Program-made: the position numbers and the translations under genes
Shown: positions 14,342 through 20,924 of the stretch, one piece after another
How positions within the stretch are numbered: position 1 is the first letter of the stretch
Layout: each line of letters begins with the position of its first letter
The notes under the pieces: generated by a model
What the model was told of the DNA's origin: nothing
Seen by the model: the letters and a program-made list of their open reading frames with translations, nothing else
Database searches by the model: none
Source of the DNA: CALLCD01 sp039817885
Lineage (GTDB): Bacteria; Pseudomonadota; Alphaproteobacteria; Caulobacterales; Hyphomonadaceae
Reading direction: 5' to 3'
Length of the DNA: 20,924 nucleotides
Assembly: GCA_039817885.1 (NCBI GenBank)
Contig: JBCBUY010000049.1
Location: 1-20,924 of the forward strand

Positions 14342-15082
14342 CTACGCTCCTGCAGGTGCATTAGAGGCCCCGGATGCAGGACCACGTTGATTGGTTGAAC
14401 GGGCACGTGACTGGCCAGAGGACTCAAGCTTACGGTCCTGCGCCATCGGATCATGCTCCATGATCTCGCCTTTGTAGACCCAGACCTTGATGCCAATGAT
14501 GCCATATGTCGTCAGCGCTTCGGCTGTGCCGTAATCGATGTCCGCCCGCAGCGTATGCAATGGCACCGAGCCTTCGGCATACTGCTCGGTCCGCGCAATC
14601 TCTGCGCCGCCAAGACGGCCGGCCACCATGACACGAACCCCCTGCGCACCCAGACGCGTGGCAGATTGGATCGACCGCTTCATCGCGCGGCGGAACGACG
14701 CCCGGCGCTCTAGCTGGCGCGCAATGTCTTCTGCAACGAGTGCCGCATCGATCTCTGGCTTGCGCACTTCAACGAGATTTACGAACACCTCATCTGACAC
14801 CATGGACGACAGCTTCTTGCGAAGCGCCTCGATGTCCGCGCCCTTCTTACCGATCACGAGACCTGGACGAGCCGTGTGGATCGTCACGCGGCACTTCTTG
14901 TGCGGACGCTCGATGATGATCTTCGAAATGCCGGCCTGCTTCAGCTTGCCACGAACATATTTTTCAATCGCAAGATCTTCGTGGAGCAAACGGCCATAAT
15001 CGGCGCTATCTGCATACCAGCGACTATCCCAGGTGCGGTTGATGCCGAGACGGAGCCCGACCGGATTGACCTTCTGACCCAT
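14342..15082 (-). CDS. rpsC: Small-subunit ribosomal protein S3 (uS3)
   Basis: 246 residues. The N-terminus MGQKVNPVGLRLGI is canonical. The type II KH domain has the GKKG loop at 78-81 within VIGKKGADIEALRKKL. The C-terminal domain shows RRASFRRAMKRSIQSA and VSGR-type AGRLGGAEIARTE. A polar, Ala/Ser-rich tail follows, as in many relatives. S3 lines the mRNA entry channel. The ATG overlaps the rplV TAA by one base. Confidence 0.99.
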   Translation of the reverse strand: MGQKVNPVGLRLGINRTWDSRWYADSADYGRLLHEDLAIEKYVRGKLKQAGISKIIIERPHKKCRVTIHTARPGLVIGKKGADIEALRKKLSSMVSDEVFVNLVEVRKPEIDAALVAEDIARQLERRASFRRAMKRSIQSATRLGAQGVRVMVAGRLGGAEIARTEQYAEGSVPLHTLRADIDYGTAEALTTYGIIGIKVWVYKGEIMEHDPMAQDRKLESSGQSRARSTNQRGPASGASNAPAGA

Positions 15083-15477
15083 TATGCGGCCTCCTCTTCA
15101 GGCGTGGCCGACGTATCGGTCAGCACGATGGTAAGCTGGGAAAACGGCTTCATGATGCGTGCGGCGCGGCCACGGGCCCGGGCGCGAATGCGCTTCATGA
15201 CGAGGTTCTTGCCGACATGCGCCTGGCTAACAACCAGAGAGTCGATATCGAGATTGTGGTTGTTCTCGGCATTGGCGATCGCACTCTGAAGACACTTACG
15301 AACGTCTGCAGCGTGCCGCTTCGGAGAGAATTCAAGCTCGTTCAGAGCCTTCTCAGCCGTAAGACCGCGGATCTGCTGAGCCAGCAAATTCAGCTTTTGA
15401 GGGCTGATGCGCAGCATACGAAGCACCGCGCGGGCTTCATGAGAGGCTTGTTTCGGAGGATTCTTGGACTTCGCCAT
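15082..15477 (-). CDS. rplV: Large-subunit ribosomal protein L22 (uL22)
   Basis: 131 residues. It has SPQKLNLLAQQIRGLTAEKAL, SAIANAENNHNLDIDSL and the tunnel beta-hairpin region MKRIRARARGRAARIMKPFS, which lines the exit tunnel and is a known macrolide-resistance locus in other bacteria. Nothing unusual is seen in the hairpin. It is 2 nt downstream of rpsS. Confidence 0.98.
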   Translation of the reverse strand: MAKSKNPPKQASHEARAVLRMLRISPQKLNLLAQQIRGLTAEKALNELEFSPKRHAADVRKCLQSAIANAENNHNLDIDSLVVSQAHVGKNLVMKRIRARARGRAARIMKPFSQLTIVLTDTSATPEEEAA

Positions 15478-15479
15478 GA

Positions 15480-15758
15480 CTATTTCCGCTTCGCCTTCTT
15501 GTCTGCGCCGTGACCATAATAGGTCCGCGTTGGCGCGAACTCGCCGAGCTTATGACCCACCATTTCTTCGGTGATCAGCACAGGCACAAACTTGTTGCCA
15601 TTATGGACCTGAAAATTGAGGCCAACGAATTGCGGCAGGATCGTCGAGCGGCGTGACCAGGTCTTGATCACCTGACGCTTCGTCGCTTCCTGGGCAGCTT
15701 CGGCCTTCTTCAAGAGATAGCCGTCAACAAACGGCCCTTTCCATGTGGAGCGTGGCAT
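15480..15758 (-). CDS. rpsS: Small-subunit ribosomal protein S19 (uS19)
   Basis: 92 residues, the standard length. MPRSTWKGPFVDGYLLKK, KTWSRRSTILPQFVG and VGHKLGEFAPTRTYYGHG are diagnostic. S19 forms a complex with S13 in the 30S head and contacts the A-site finger. It lies 13 nt downstream of rplB. Confidence 0.99.
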   Translation of the reverse strand: MPRSTWKGPFVDGYLLKKAEAAQEATKRQVIKTWSRRSTILPQFVGLNFQVHNGNKFVPVLITEEMVGHKLGEFAPTRTYYGHGADKKAKRK

Positions 15759-15771
15759 GTCTCTAGCTCCC

Positions 15772-16602
15772 CTATCGTTTCGCGTTACGGCGACGGATAA
15801 TCAAGCGATCCGTAGCCTTGTTTTTACGGGTCTTGGGACCGCGCGTTTTCTTACCCCATGGCGTCACAGGATGACGGCCACCGGAGGACTTACCTTCACC
15901 ACCGCCATGGGGGTGATCAAACGGGTTCATGACAACACCACGAACCGACGGACGCTTGCCCTTCCAGCGGTTCCGGCCCGCCTTGGACATGACCTGGTTC
16001 ATATTGTCAGGGTTTGACACCGCACCGACTGTCGCAAGACAGCGGTCAAGCACCATACGAAGCTCACCGGACGCCAGCTTGATCTGCGCATAGCCACCAT
16101 CGCGACCAACCAGTTGAGCGTAAGCGCCAGCAGAGCGGATCATCTGACCACCCTTTTGCGGCTTGAGCTCGATATTGTGTATGATCGTTCCGACGGGAAT
16201 GTTCTTCAGCGGCAAAGTGTTGCCGGGCTTAATGTCTGCCTTCGCAGACGAGATCACCTTATCGCCAACAGCCAGACGCTGAGGCGCAAGGATGTATGCC
16301 TGCTCGCCATCTGTGTATTTGATCAGCGCAATGAACGCCGTCCGGTTCGGATCATACTCCAAACGCTCGACCGTCGCTTCGACATCAAACTTGTTCCGCT
16401 TGAAGTCGATTTTCCGGTAAAGGCGCTTGGCACCACCGCCGCGACGACGGGATGTGATGCGGCCATTATTGTTCCGACCACCGGATTTTGTCAGGCCCTC
16501 GGTCAGCGCTTTGACAGGCTTGCCTTTGTGCAGCTCTGACCGGTCCACCAGAACGAGCTGGCGACGGCCGGGAGAGGTCGGATTGAATGTCTTCAGTGCC
16601 AT
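15772..16602 (-). CDS. rplB: Large-subunit ribosomal protein L2 (uL2)
   Basis: 276 residues, normal length. It shows the conserved GRNNNGRITSRRRGGGAKR, GQMIRSAGAYAQLVGRDGG, and the C-terminal VMNPFDHPHGGGEGKSSGG loop. His230 matches His229 of E. coli L2, which is close to the peptidyl transferase centre. It is a primary 23S rRNA binder. It lies 9 nt downstream of rplW. Confidence 0.99.
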   Translation of the reverse strand: MALKTFNPTSPGRRQLVLVDRSELHKGKPVKALTEGLTKSGGRNNNGRITSRRRGGGAKRLYRKIDFKRNKFDVEATVERLEYDPNRTAFIALIKYTDGEQAYILAPQRLAVGDKVISSAKADIKPGNTLPLKNIPVGTIIHNIELKPQKGGQMIRSAGAYAQLVGRDGGYAQIKLASGELRMVLDRCLATVGAVSNPDNMNQVMSKAGRNRWKGKRPSVRGVVMNPFDHPHGGGEGKSSGGRHPVTPWGKKTRGPKTRKNKATDRLIIRRRNAKR

Positions 16603-16611
16603 ATCTCTCTC

Positions 16612-16911
16612 CTACAGACCCGTCGTGATATCGATGGACTGGCCATCTTTCAGCGTGACAACAGCTTTCTTCCAATCAGGGCGACGGCCGGCAACGCCGC
16701 GAAAACGCTTCGTCTTGCCTTTCATCTTGATCGTGTTGACCTTGGTCACCTCAACCTTGAACAGGTTTTCGACGGCCTCTTTGATCGATGCCTTGTCAGC
16801 GTTGATTGCGACCTTGAAGATCACCTTGTTGTCTTCTGACGCATAGGTGGCCTTCTCAGTGATATGCGGCGCCAGGATCGTGTCGTAATGGTGGTTCTTT
16901 ACGTCGGCCAT
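16612..16911 (-). CDS. rplW: Large-subunit ribosomal protein L23 (uL23)
   Basis: 99 residues. It contains LAPHITEKATYASEDN, VFKVAINADKASIKEAVENL and VEVTKVNTIKMKGKTKRFRG, the L23 core with its tunnel loop. L23 is the main docking site for trigger factor and SRP at the tunnel exit. It follows rplD with only 3 nt between stop and start. Confidence 0.98.
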   Translation of the reverse strand: MADVKNHHYDTILAPHITEKATYASEDNKVIFKVAINADKASIKEAVENLFKVEVTKVNTIKMKGKTKRFRGVAGRRPDWKKAVVTLKDGQSIDITTGL

Positions 16912-16914
16912 GGC

Positions 16915-17844
16915 TTAGCCCTCCTTCGCACGCTTAGCGAGCTGACGAGCAGCATATTCACGATCGACCTTGGCACGCGGCGGCTCACCAGCGACCATTT
17001 CCTTACACTGACCAAGCCAGTCTTCGGTCTTCGCCTTCTCAGCCTTGCCAACTTTTTCAAGCAGCGCGTCGCGATCGCCATCAGACAGCGCAACATAGCC
17101 CGTCAACGTGCCAGCACCGTTCTGCCGAAGCAGCTTGGCAACCTTCGGACCAATCCCATCGACGAGCTGAATATCGTCAACAAAATTATCCTTTGAAAAC
17201 GGCGAAGCGCCCTGAAGTTTACCTTCAAAGCGCTGCGAAATACCGTCTACGGCGTCTTTTGTGAGCACGAGTGTCTTGCGGCGCATCACATCATAAACAT
17301 TGAGACCAATGACCGGAAGCACATCGACATTGGGGATATTCTTGGCAGCGCGAGCAAAATTCTCGTCAACCGAAACACCACCAATGATCAACGCATTCTC
17401 AATGCCGAGACCCGCGAGCTGACCGCGCAGATCTTTCGTCTTCGGCGCATCAAGCTTTGCGTCCTCAAGAACGATCAGCGCATCATCCTTGACCTTGGAC
17501 GACAGAGCATGGGCCAGCGCCATCTTACGAATGCGCTTTGGCAGGCTGTGCGCATGGCTACGAACGCGAGGTCCGTGAGCAACTGCACCGCCGACAAAGA
17601 TGTTTGCATTGCGAGACCCGTGACGCGCGCCGCCGGAGCCCTTCTGGCGCACATACTTTTTGGTCGTAACCGAAACATCGCCGCGTTCTTGCGTTTTGTG
17701 AGTACCGGCCTGGCGCTTAGCAAGCTGCCAGCGAACCACGCGGTGGAGGATATCCGAGCGGATCTCCTCTACGCCGAAAATTGCCGGGTCAAGCTTGGCC
17801 TTACCCGCCGCCTTCCCCGCAAGTGTTTTGACCGAGACGTCCAT
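16915..17844 (-). CDS. rplD: Large-subunit ribosomal protein L4 (uL4) with C-terminal helix-hairpin-helix extension
   Basis: 309 residues, against about 200-210 for a normal bacterial L4. Residues 1-207 are the standard protein, including the tunnel loop (KKYVRQKGSGGARHGSRN near 62-79), LPKRIRKMALAHALSSK and LNVYDVMRRKTLVLT. A short linker (208-224) leads to an extra domain (about 225-309). It starts LVDGIGPKVAKLLRQNGAGT, a helix-hairpin-helix pattern, and continues through VALSDGDRDALLEKVG and TEDWLGQ to a basic end. The same domain ends L3, encoded just upstream. The frame is clean, so this is a real fusion. In E. coli L4 also represses the S10 operon; whether it does so here is unknown. 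The ATG overlaps the rplC TAA by one base. Confidence 0.98.
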   Translation of the reverse strand: MDVSVKTLAGKAAGKAKLDPAIFGVEEIRSDILHRVVRWQLAKRQAGTHKTQERGDVSVTTKKYVRQKGSGGARHGSRNANIFVGGAVAHGPRVRSHAHSLPKRIRKMALAHALSSKVKDDALIVLEDAKLDAPKTKDLRGQLAGLGIENALIIGGVSVDENFARAAKNIPNVDVLPVIGLNVYDVMRRKTLVLTKDAVDGISQRFEGKLQGASPFSKDNFVDDIQLVDGIGPKVAKLLRQNGAGTLTGYVALSDGDRDALLEKVGKAEKAKTEDWLGQCKEMVAGEPPRAKVDREYAARQLAKRAKEG

Positions 17845-18899
17845 TATTCTCCGCCCTCTTTAAGCAGTTTGGCGAGCAGTTTTTTGTCCACGTCAGCACG
17901 TGGCTCACCGCCAGCCAGAATGTCTTTTGCCTGACCGAGCCAGTCCTCAGTCTCAGCGTCTTCTGCAACACCGAGCTCTTCGAGCAGCGCCTTGCGGTCG
18001 TCATCGGAAAGCGCAACGAACGCCGAAAGCGTACCAGCGCCCTTCTCCTTCAGCTGCTCCTCGGTCTTCGGACCGATACCATCGACCAGCACAATTGTGT
18101 CCGCCGGCGAGCCCTCAGCGATCGGGGTTCCCGCAACAGGAGCATCCGACGTGTCAGCGACTGCCACTTCAGGAGCCTTGAACGACCCTGCCGCTGGCGC
18201 GTCGGCGTGAAGCGCTTTCTTAACAGCGTCACGCACCTCAACCCACGAGCCGTCATGGCCGGGGATTGCGCCCTTCACGAGCACAAGACCGCGCTCCGTG
18301 TCAGTGCGAACAACCTCAAGGTTTTGAACTGTGCGGCGCGCGGAACCATAATGGCCGGCCATCTTCTTACCCTTGAACACCTTGCCGGGATCCTGACATT
18401 GACCAGTCGAGCCGTGCGAACGGTGAGAAATAGATACACCATGGGTCGCGCGGAGACCGCCAAAGTTCCAGCGCTTCATCGCACCGGCAAACCCGCGACC
18501 AACCGTGATGCCAGCCACGTCTACCTTCTGACCAGGAACAAAATGATCGGCCACCACTTGCGCGCCGATCTCTGGAAGGTCGCCTTTAACCCGGAACTCA
18601 ACCACTTTTGCTTTCGGAGCCACGCCCGATTTCGCAAACTGGCCGCGCTCCGGCTTGGATGCGCGCTTGGCTTTCTTCGTGCCAGCTCCCATCACGACAG
18701 CTGTATAGCCATCCGTACGCTCCTGATCGCCGCCCTTCTTGGTCTTGACCATGCGCACGTCTTCGGTGCGCAGACCGACGACCTGGCAGCCCTCAAGCGC
18801 CAACACGGTGACCGGCACATGCTGGCCATCATCATTAAAGACGCGGGTCATGCCGAGCTTGCGCGCGACGACGCCCGTTCGTTGAGCCGGAAGCGCCAT
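17844..18899 (-). CDS. rplC: Large-subunit ribosomal protein L3 (uL3) with C-terminal helix-hairpin-helix extension
   Basis: 351 residues, against about 205-240 usually. Residues 1-233 are ordinary L3: RTGVVARKLGMTRVF at 7-21, VGRGFAGAMKRWNFGGLRATHG at 133-154 (two blocks), and GSTGQCQDPGKVFKGKKMAGH at 163-183, which includes the region whose Gln is methylated by PrmB in E. coli. A Pro/Ala/acidic linker (about 234-267) joins a domain of about 84 residues with the helix-hairpin-helix signature LVDGIGPKTEEQLKEKGAGT, then FVALSDDDRKALLEELG and TEDWLGQAKDILAGGEP. It is paralogous to the tail of L4 (44 of 70 aligned residues identical). L3 is an assembly initiator near the peptidyl transferase centre. 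Start and stop both form TAATG overlaps with their neighbours. Confidence 0.98.
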   Translation of the reverse strand: MALPAQRTGVVARKLGMTRVFNDDGQHVPVTVLALEGCQVVGLRTEDVRMVKTKKGGDQERTDGYTAVVMGAGTKKAKRASKPERGQFAKSGVAPKAKVVEFRVKGDLPEIGAQVVADHFVPGQKVDVAGITVGRGFAGAMKRWNFGGLRATHGVSISHRSHGSTGQCQDPGKVFKGKKMAGHYGSARRTVQNLEVVRTDTERGLVLVKGAIPGHDGSWVEVRDAVKKALHADAPAAGSFKAPEVAVADTSDAPVAGTPIAEGSPADTIVLVDGIGPKTEEQLKEKGAGTLSAFVALSDDDRKALLEELGVAEDAETEDWLGQAKDILAGGEPRADVDKKLLAKLLKEGGE

Positions 18900-19219
18900 T
18901 AGCGAGCTCCCTCAAGCTTGATCTCAACGGCCACACCAGCCGACAGGTCGAGCTTCATCAACGCGTCCACGGTCTGTGGAGTTGGGTCAACAATATCGAG
19001 CATCCGCTTGTGCGTGCGAATCTCAAATTGCTCGCGAGATTTCTTGTTCACATGGGGTGAGCGGTTCACAGTAAAACGCTCTATGCGCGTGGGCAGCGGA
19101 ATCGGGCCGCGCACATCCGCGCCGGTCCGCTTTGCCGTGGAGACGATCTCCTTGGCAGACAAGTCCAACGCGCGGTGATCAAAAGCCTTGAGCCTGATCC
19201 GGATATTCTGTCTGTCCAT
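18899..19219 (-). CDS. rpsJ: Small-subunit ribosomal protein S10 / NusE (uS10)
   Basis: 106 residues from the ATG at 19219 (MDRQNIRIRLKAFDHRALD). The frame extends 25 codons further upstream, but that would precede the normal N-terminus and is rejected. GPIPLPTRIERFTVNRSPHV and QFEIRTHKRMLDIVDP are diagnostic. S10 is in the 30S head and, as NusE, pairs with NusB in antitermination. No strong Shine-Dalgarno is seen, and an out-of-frame ATG lies 8 nt upstream. It leads the cluster; the predicted promoter is about 135 nt upstream, and the usual upstream tuf, fusA and rpsG genes are missing. Confidence 0.98.
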   Translation of the reverse strand: MDRQNIRIRLKAFDHRALDLSAKEIVSTAKRTGADVRGPIPLPTRIERFTVNRSPHVNKKSREQFEIRTHKRMLDIVDPTPQTVDALMKLDLSAGVAVEIKLEGAR

Positions 19220-19354
19220 CGGTCCATCCGTCCGCAAAAAAGCGTGTGTTCGGGCCGCAAACGGTTGCGCGCCAAACCCACGCTGGGAATTCAATTGTCT
19301 GTTTCGGGGAGATGCGTCTGCCTATTCTGGCACGGCCACCTCGTCGAAGCGCGC

Positions 19355-19383
19355 GTTCTATGTCAGAGATTCTTCTACGTCAA
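19355..19383 (-). promoter_or_regulatory. Predicted sigma70-type promoter of the S10-spc ribosomal cluster
   Basis: On the minus strand, upstream of rpsJ, there is a -35 TTGACG (plus 19378-19383), a 17-nt spacer and a -10 TAGAAC (19355-19360). The implied start near 19348 gives a leader of about 130 nt containing small hairpins, for example CCCA/TGGG and CGCAA/TTGCG arms. That is room for autogenous control, although no known leader class is recognised. Confidence 0.6.
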
Positions 19384-19476
19384 CAGGGGAAATGAGGGGA
19401 TTTTGCAGGTTTGTGACAACGAGCAGAGAAGCCATTTGCTTTACGGCCCGGCACCCGAGCAATACCATCTTCTGAA

Positions 19477-20070
19477 ATGATGACTCAAACGCATCTTTTG
19501 GTTGCTGCAGCCCTGTTCACAAGACGGGACAGTGTGCGCCGAAATTCAGCCGTCATCGCCGGGGCGCTGATCCCCGATGCAGCAATCTTCATCCTGTTCG
19601 GGTGGGCCGTTATGACGGGCATTCCCCAGGAAACGCTGTGGCGCGAGGTCTACTGGCAGGACCCCTGGCAAACCTGGACGGCAGCGGGAAATTCCATACC
19701 GCTTTATCTGACAGGATTGCTGATCAGCCTGGCGCTGATACGCCCCGGTGACGGCCGGCCGCGCTGGCAGGCCTTGCCCGCCCTCTTCTGCCTGGCAGCC
19801 CTCACACACCTCATGGCCGACATCCCGCTTCACAATGACGACGCCCATCAGCATTTTTGGCCACTCAGCGACTGGCGGTTCTACTCCCCCGTCTCCTATT
19901 GGGACAGAGATCACCATGCCGGAATCGTAGCGCCGTTGGAAACCCTCCTCGGATTGGTGCTCTGCATCGTCCTATTTCGACGATTTCGGTCATTATGGGT
20001 ACGAGGTGTGCTGGGCATCTCAATCCTCGCTTATCTTGCGGTTCCGCTGTTTTTCATCTTGAGTATCTGA
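19477..20070 (+). CDS. Polytopic membrane protein with His/Asp-rich putative metal site
   Basis: 197 residues with about five hydrophobic segments (roughly 23-46, 73-88, 98-117, 149-167, 172-197). Between the third and fourth is a dense set of potential metal ligands: His111, Asp115, His119, Asp121, Asp122, His124 and His126, then the aromatic stretch PLSDWRFYSPVSYWDRDHH. Further candidates are His6 in TQTHLL and Asp34 in LIPD. This pattern recalls the YdjM/DUF457 group of inner-membrane, metal-dependent-hydrolase-like proteins; relatives are often mislabelled as cobalamin biosynthesis proteins (from memory). No substrate can be assigned. Two ATGs (19477 and 19480) are adjacent and neither has a clear Shine-Dalgarno. 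It is divergent from rpsJ and 15 nt ahead of the next gene. Confidence 0.8.
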   Translation: MMTQTHLLVAAALFTRRDSVRRNSAVIAGALIPDAAIFILFGWAVMTGIPQETLWREVYWQDPWQTWTAAGNSIPLYLTGLLISLALIRPGDGRPRWQALPALFCLAALTHLMADIPLHNDDAHQHFWPLSDWRFYSPVSYWDRDHHAGIVAPLETLLGLVLCIVLFRRFRSLWVRGVLGISILAYLAVPLFFILSI

Positions 20071-20085
20071 GGAACAGGAGCCGCA

Positions 20086-20637
20086 ATGCCGCGAATTCCA
20101 TACTCAGACCCCAAAGAACACCCCGAAGATACACGTGATCTTCTCGGCCAGCTCGCCCCCCTTAACATCTTCCGCATGATGGCAAATGCACCGCATCTGA
20201 TTGGCCCCTTTGTCGATCTCGGCACTGCATTTCTGTTCAAAGGGGTTCTTGATCCGATCGATAGAGAAATCGCGATCCTTCGCGTCGGATACTTGTCGAA
20301 CGCCACCTATGAGACCGCCCAGCATGAAAAAATTGGCCGCGATGTGGGAATGTCCGAGCCCTTGATCGATGCTGTGAAATCCGGCCCCGATGCACCGGAG
20401 CTGACACATCAACAAAGGGGCATCATTCGATTTGTTGATGATCTCGTCGTCAATGTGCGCGCATCAGACGATACGTTCCAGCCCATGCTGGAGAGTTACG
20501 GACCCGATGGCGTCCAAGAACTGACCCTGATCACAGGATACTATATGATGGTTTGTCGCTTCTTGGAGACGTTCGATGTCGAGATTGAAGACGGCGGCGC
20601 GAGGGGAATAGACACAGGAGCGCGCAATGCGGATTAG
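20086..20637 (+). CDS. Carboxymuconolactone decarboxylase/AhpD-fold protein lacking the CxxC pair
   Basis: 183 residues of the all-helical AhpD/CMD superfamily. Visible marks are DPIDREIAILRVGYL (Glu61) and the core NATYETAQHEKIGRDVGMS, with Glu76 and His80 in the family positions. The Cys-x-x-Cys of AhpD-type peroxidase-reductases is absent, so an AhpD-like disulfide activity is not expected. This variant class (Y-E-x-x-x-H) is often annotated as a carboxymuconolactone decarboxylase family protein of unknown substrate. A C-terminal ITGYYMMVCRFLETFDVE helix is typical. AGGAG lies five bases before the ATG at 20086. It is probably cotranscribed with the flanking membrane protein and lipoprotein genes. 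Confidence 0.9.
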   Translation: MPRIPYSDPKEHPEDTRDLLGQLAPLNIFRMMANAPHLIGPFVDLGTAFLFKGVLDPIDREIAILRVGYLSNATYETAQHEKIGRDVGMSEPLIDAVKSGPDAPELTHQQRGIIRFVDDLVVNVRASDDTFQPMLESYGPDGVQELTLITGYYMMVCRFLETFDVEIEDGGARGIDTGARNAD

Positions 20638-20842
20638 GAATACCTGTATGAGCAAGGCGAGCATCGCGGTGCTGTTGTTAAGTTCCCTTACTCTGACGGC
20701 GTGCAGTCACACTGATCTAACATCTGAGGACGAGGCCAGTCCTCGCACGTTCTCAGAGTTCGAATTGATCGAAGCAAGAGAGAACCGCGAACGGTTGCGA
20801 ACACTCAAGCAGCTGAAATCGAAGCAAGCGTCTTCCGATTAA
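20627..20842 (+). CDS. Very small lipoprotein
   Basis: 71 residues from the ATG at 20627, which has AGGAG six bases upstream and overlaps the end of the preceding gene by 11 nt. An alternative ATG at 20648 (AGGAA seven bases upstream) gives a more classical signal peptide, MSKASIAVLLLSSLTLTAC. The lipobox LTAC ends at Cys26 of the longer form. The mature part is only about 46 residues, charged and probably helical at its C-terminal end (ELIEARENRERLRTLKQLK). No family is recognised. The residue after the Cys is Ser, not Asp, which in Lol-system bacteria favours outer-membrane sorting. A terminator starts 6 nt after the stop. Confidence 0.75.
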   Translation: MRIRNTCMSKASIAVLLLSSLTLTACSHTDLTSEDEASPRTFSEFELIEARENRERLRTLKQLKSKQASSD

Positions 20843-20847
20843 CGAAA

Positions 20848-20877
20848 AAAAGCCGCCCCGGATTTGGAGCGGCTTTT
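20848..20877. terminator. Bidirectional hairpin terminator between convergent genes
   Basis: A stem with AAAAGCCGC / GCGGCTTTT arms, then one mismatch and two further pairs, closes on a 6-nt loop. On the plus strand TTTT-GA-TTTT follows; on the minus strand there is a run of seven T residues. It would end both the plus-strand lipoprotein transcript and the convergent minus-strand gene, and is somewhat better for the latter. Confidence 0.85.
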
Positions 20878-20899
20878 GATTTTCGATTGCAAGCAGAGC

Positions 20900-20924
20900 T
20901 TACTTTTTGATCGCAGACACGACG
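20900..20924 (-). CDS. C-terminal end of a convergent gene, cut by the window edge
   Basis: On the minus strand the last bases read ...Val-Val-Ser-Ala-Ile-Lys-Lys-stop (TAA at 20902-20900), placed just before a strong terminator in the right orientation. Only seven complete codons are visible, so the product cannot be identified. The call rests on the terminator and the sensible codons. Confidence 0.45.

Noticed and set aside
16915..18899. A frameshift or assembly error creating the long L3 and L4
   Set aside because: Both tails are in frame, end with stop codons that overlap or abut the next start as elsewhere in the cluster, and match each other at protein but not closely at DNA level. Two independent errors could not produce this.
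19220..19294. Upstream extension of the S10 reading frame (25 extra codons)
   Set aside because: S10 normally starts at the MDRQNIRIRL position, and the extension is low-quality sequence downstream of the predicted promoter.
1..20924. CRISPR arrays, insertion sequences, prophage genes, tRNA or rRNA genes
   Set aside because: No regularly spaced direct repeats, transposase or phage motifs, tRNA cloverleaf or rRNA sequence was seen on either strand by eye.

Overview
The window looks like part of an alphaproteobacterial chromosome. The evidence is a single long minus-strand S10-spc-alpha ribosomal protein cluster without rpsD (S4), rpmJ or infA, with a short LID-less adenylate kinase between secY and rpsM, zinc-free S14, and family-typical N-termini for SecY, RarA and Adk. 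The downstream genes (Do-type protease, then RarA) and the protein sequences suggest the Caulobacterales / Hyphomonadaceae / Parvularculaceae side of the class. That placement is inference, and no species is claimed.

Layout. Positions 4655-19219 (minus strand) encode 27 proteins in the order rpsJ, rplC, rplD, rplW, rplB, rpsS, rplV, rpsC, rplP, rpmC, rpsQ, rplN, rplX, rplE, rpsN, rpsH, rplF, rplR, rpsE, rpmD, rplO, secY, adk, rpsM, rpsK, rpoA, rplQ. A sigma70-like promoter lies upstream of rpsJ. A second, very good one lies in the adk-rpsM gap and would drive the alpha-operon part. A hairpin plus T-run follows rplQ. Genes are packed, with 1-nt TAATG overlaps (rpsJ/rplC, rplC/rplD, rplV/rpsC) and 4-8 nt overlaps elsewhere. 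After the terminator, still on the minus strand, come a periplasmic Do/DegP-type protease, a secreted histidine phosphatase, the recombination ATPase RarA, a small GIY-YIG protein and a partial hypothetical gene running off the left edge. Right of rpsJ, a divergent plus-strand group encodes a polytopic membrane protein, an AhpD/CMD-fold protein and a tiny lipoprotein. It ends at a hairpin terminator shared with a convergent gene that is cut by the right edge.

The most striking feature is in the ribosomal proteins themselves. L3 (351 aa) and L4 (309 aa) are each about 100 residues longer than usual. Both carry the same C-terminal helix-hairpin-helix module, 44 of 70 aligned residues identical by hand count. 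L6 has an internal insertion of about 24 residues, and S5 has an Arg/Gly-rich N-terminus. Together these suggest a ribosome with lineage-specific decoration.

Other notable points: a bipartite inverted palindrome (445-545) with compensatory base-pair changes next to the GIY-YIG gene; a perfect 12-bp hairpin between rplO and secY; TTG starts for adk, rpsM and rarA, two of them in TTGA stop/start overlaps; and the absence of tuf/fusA/rpsG upstream of rpsJ.
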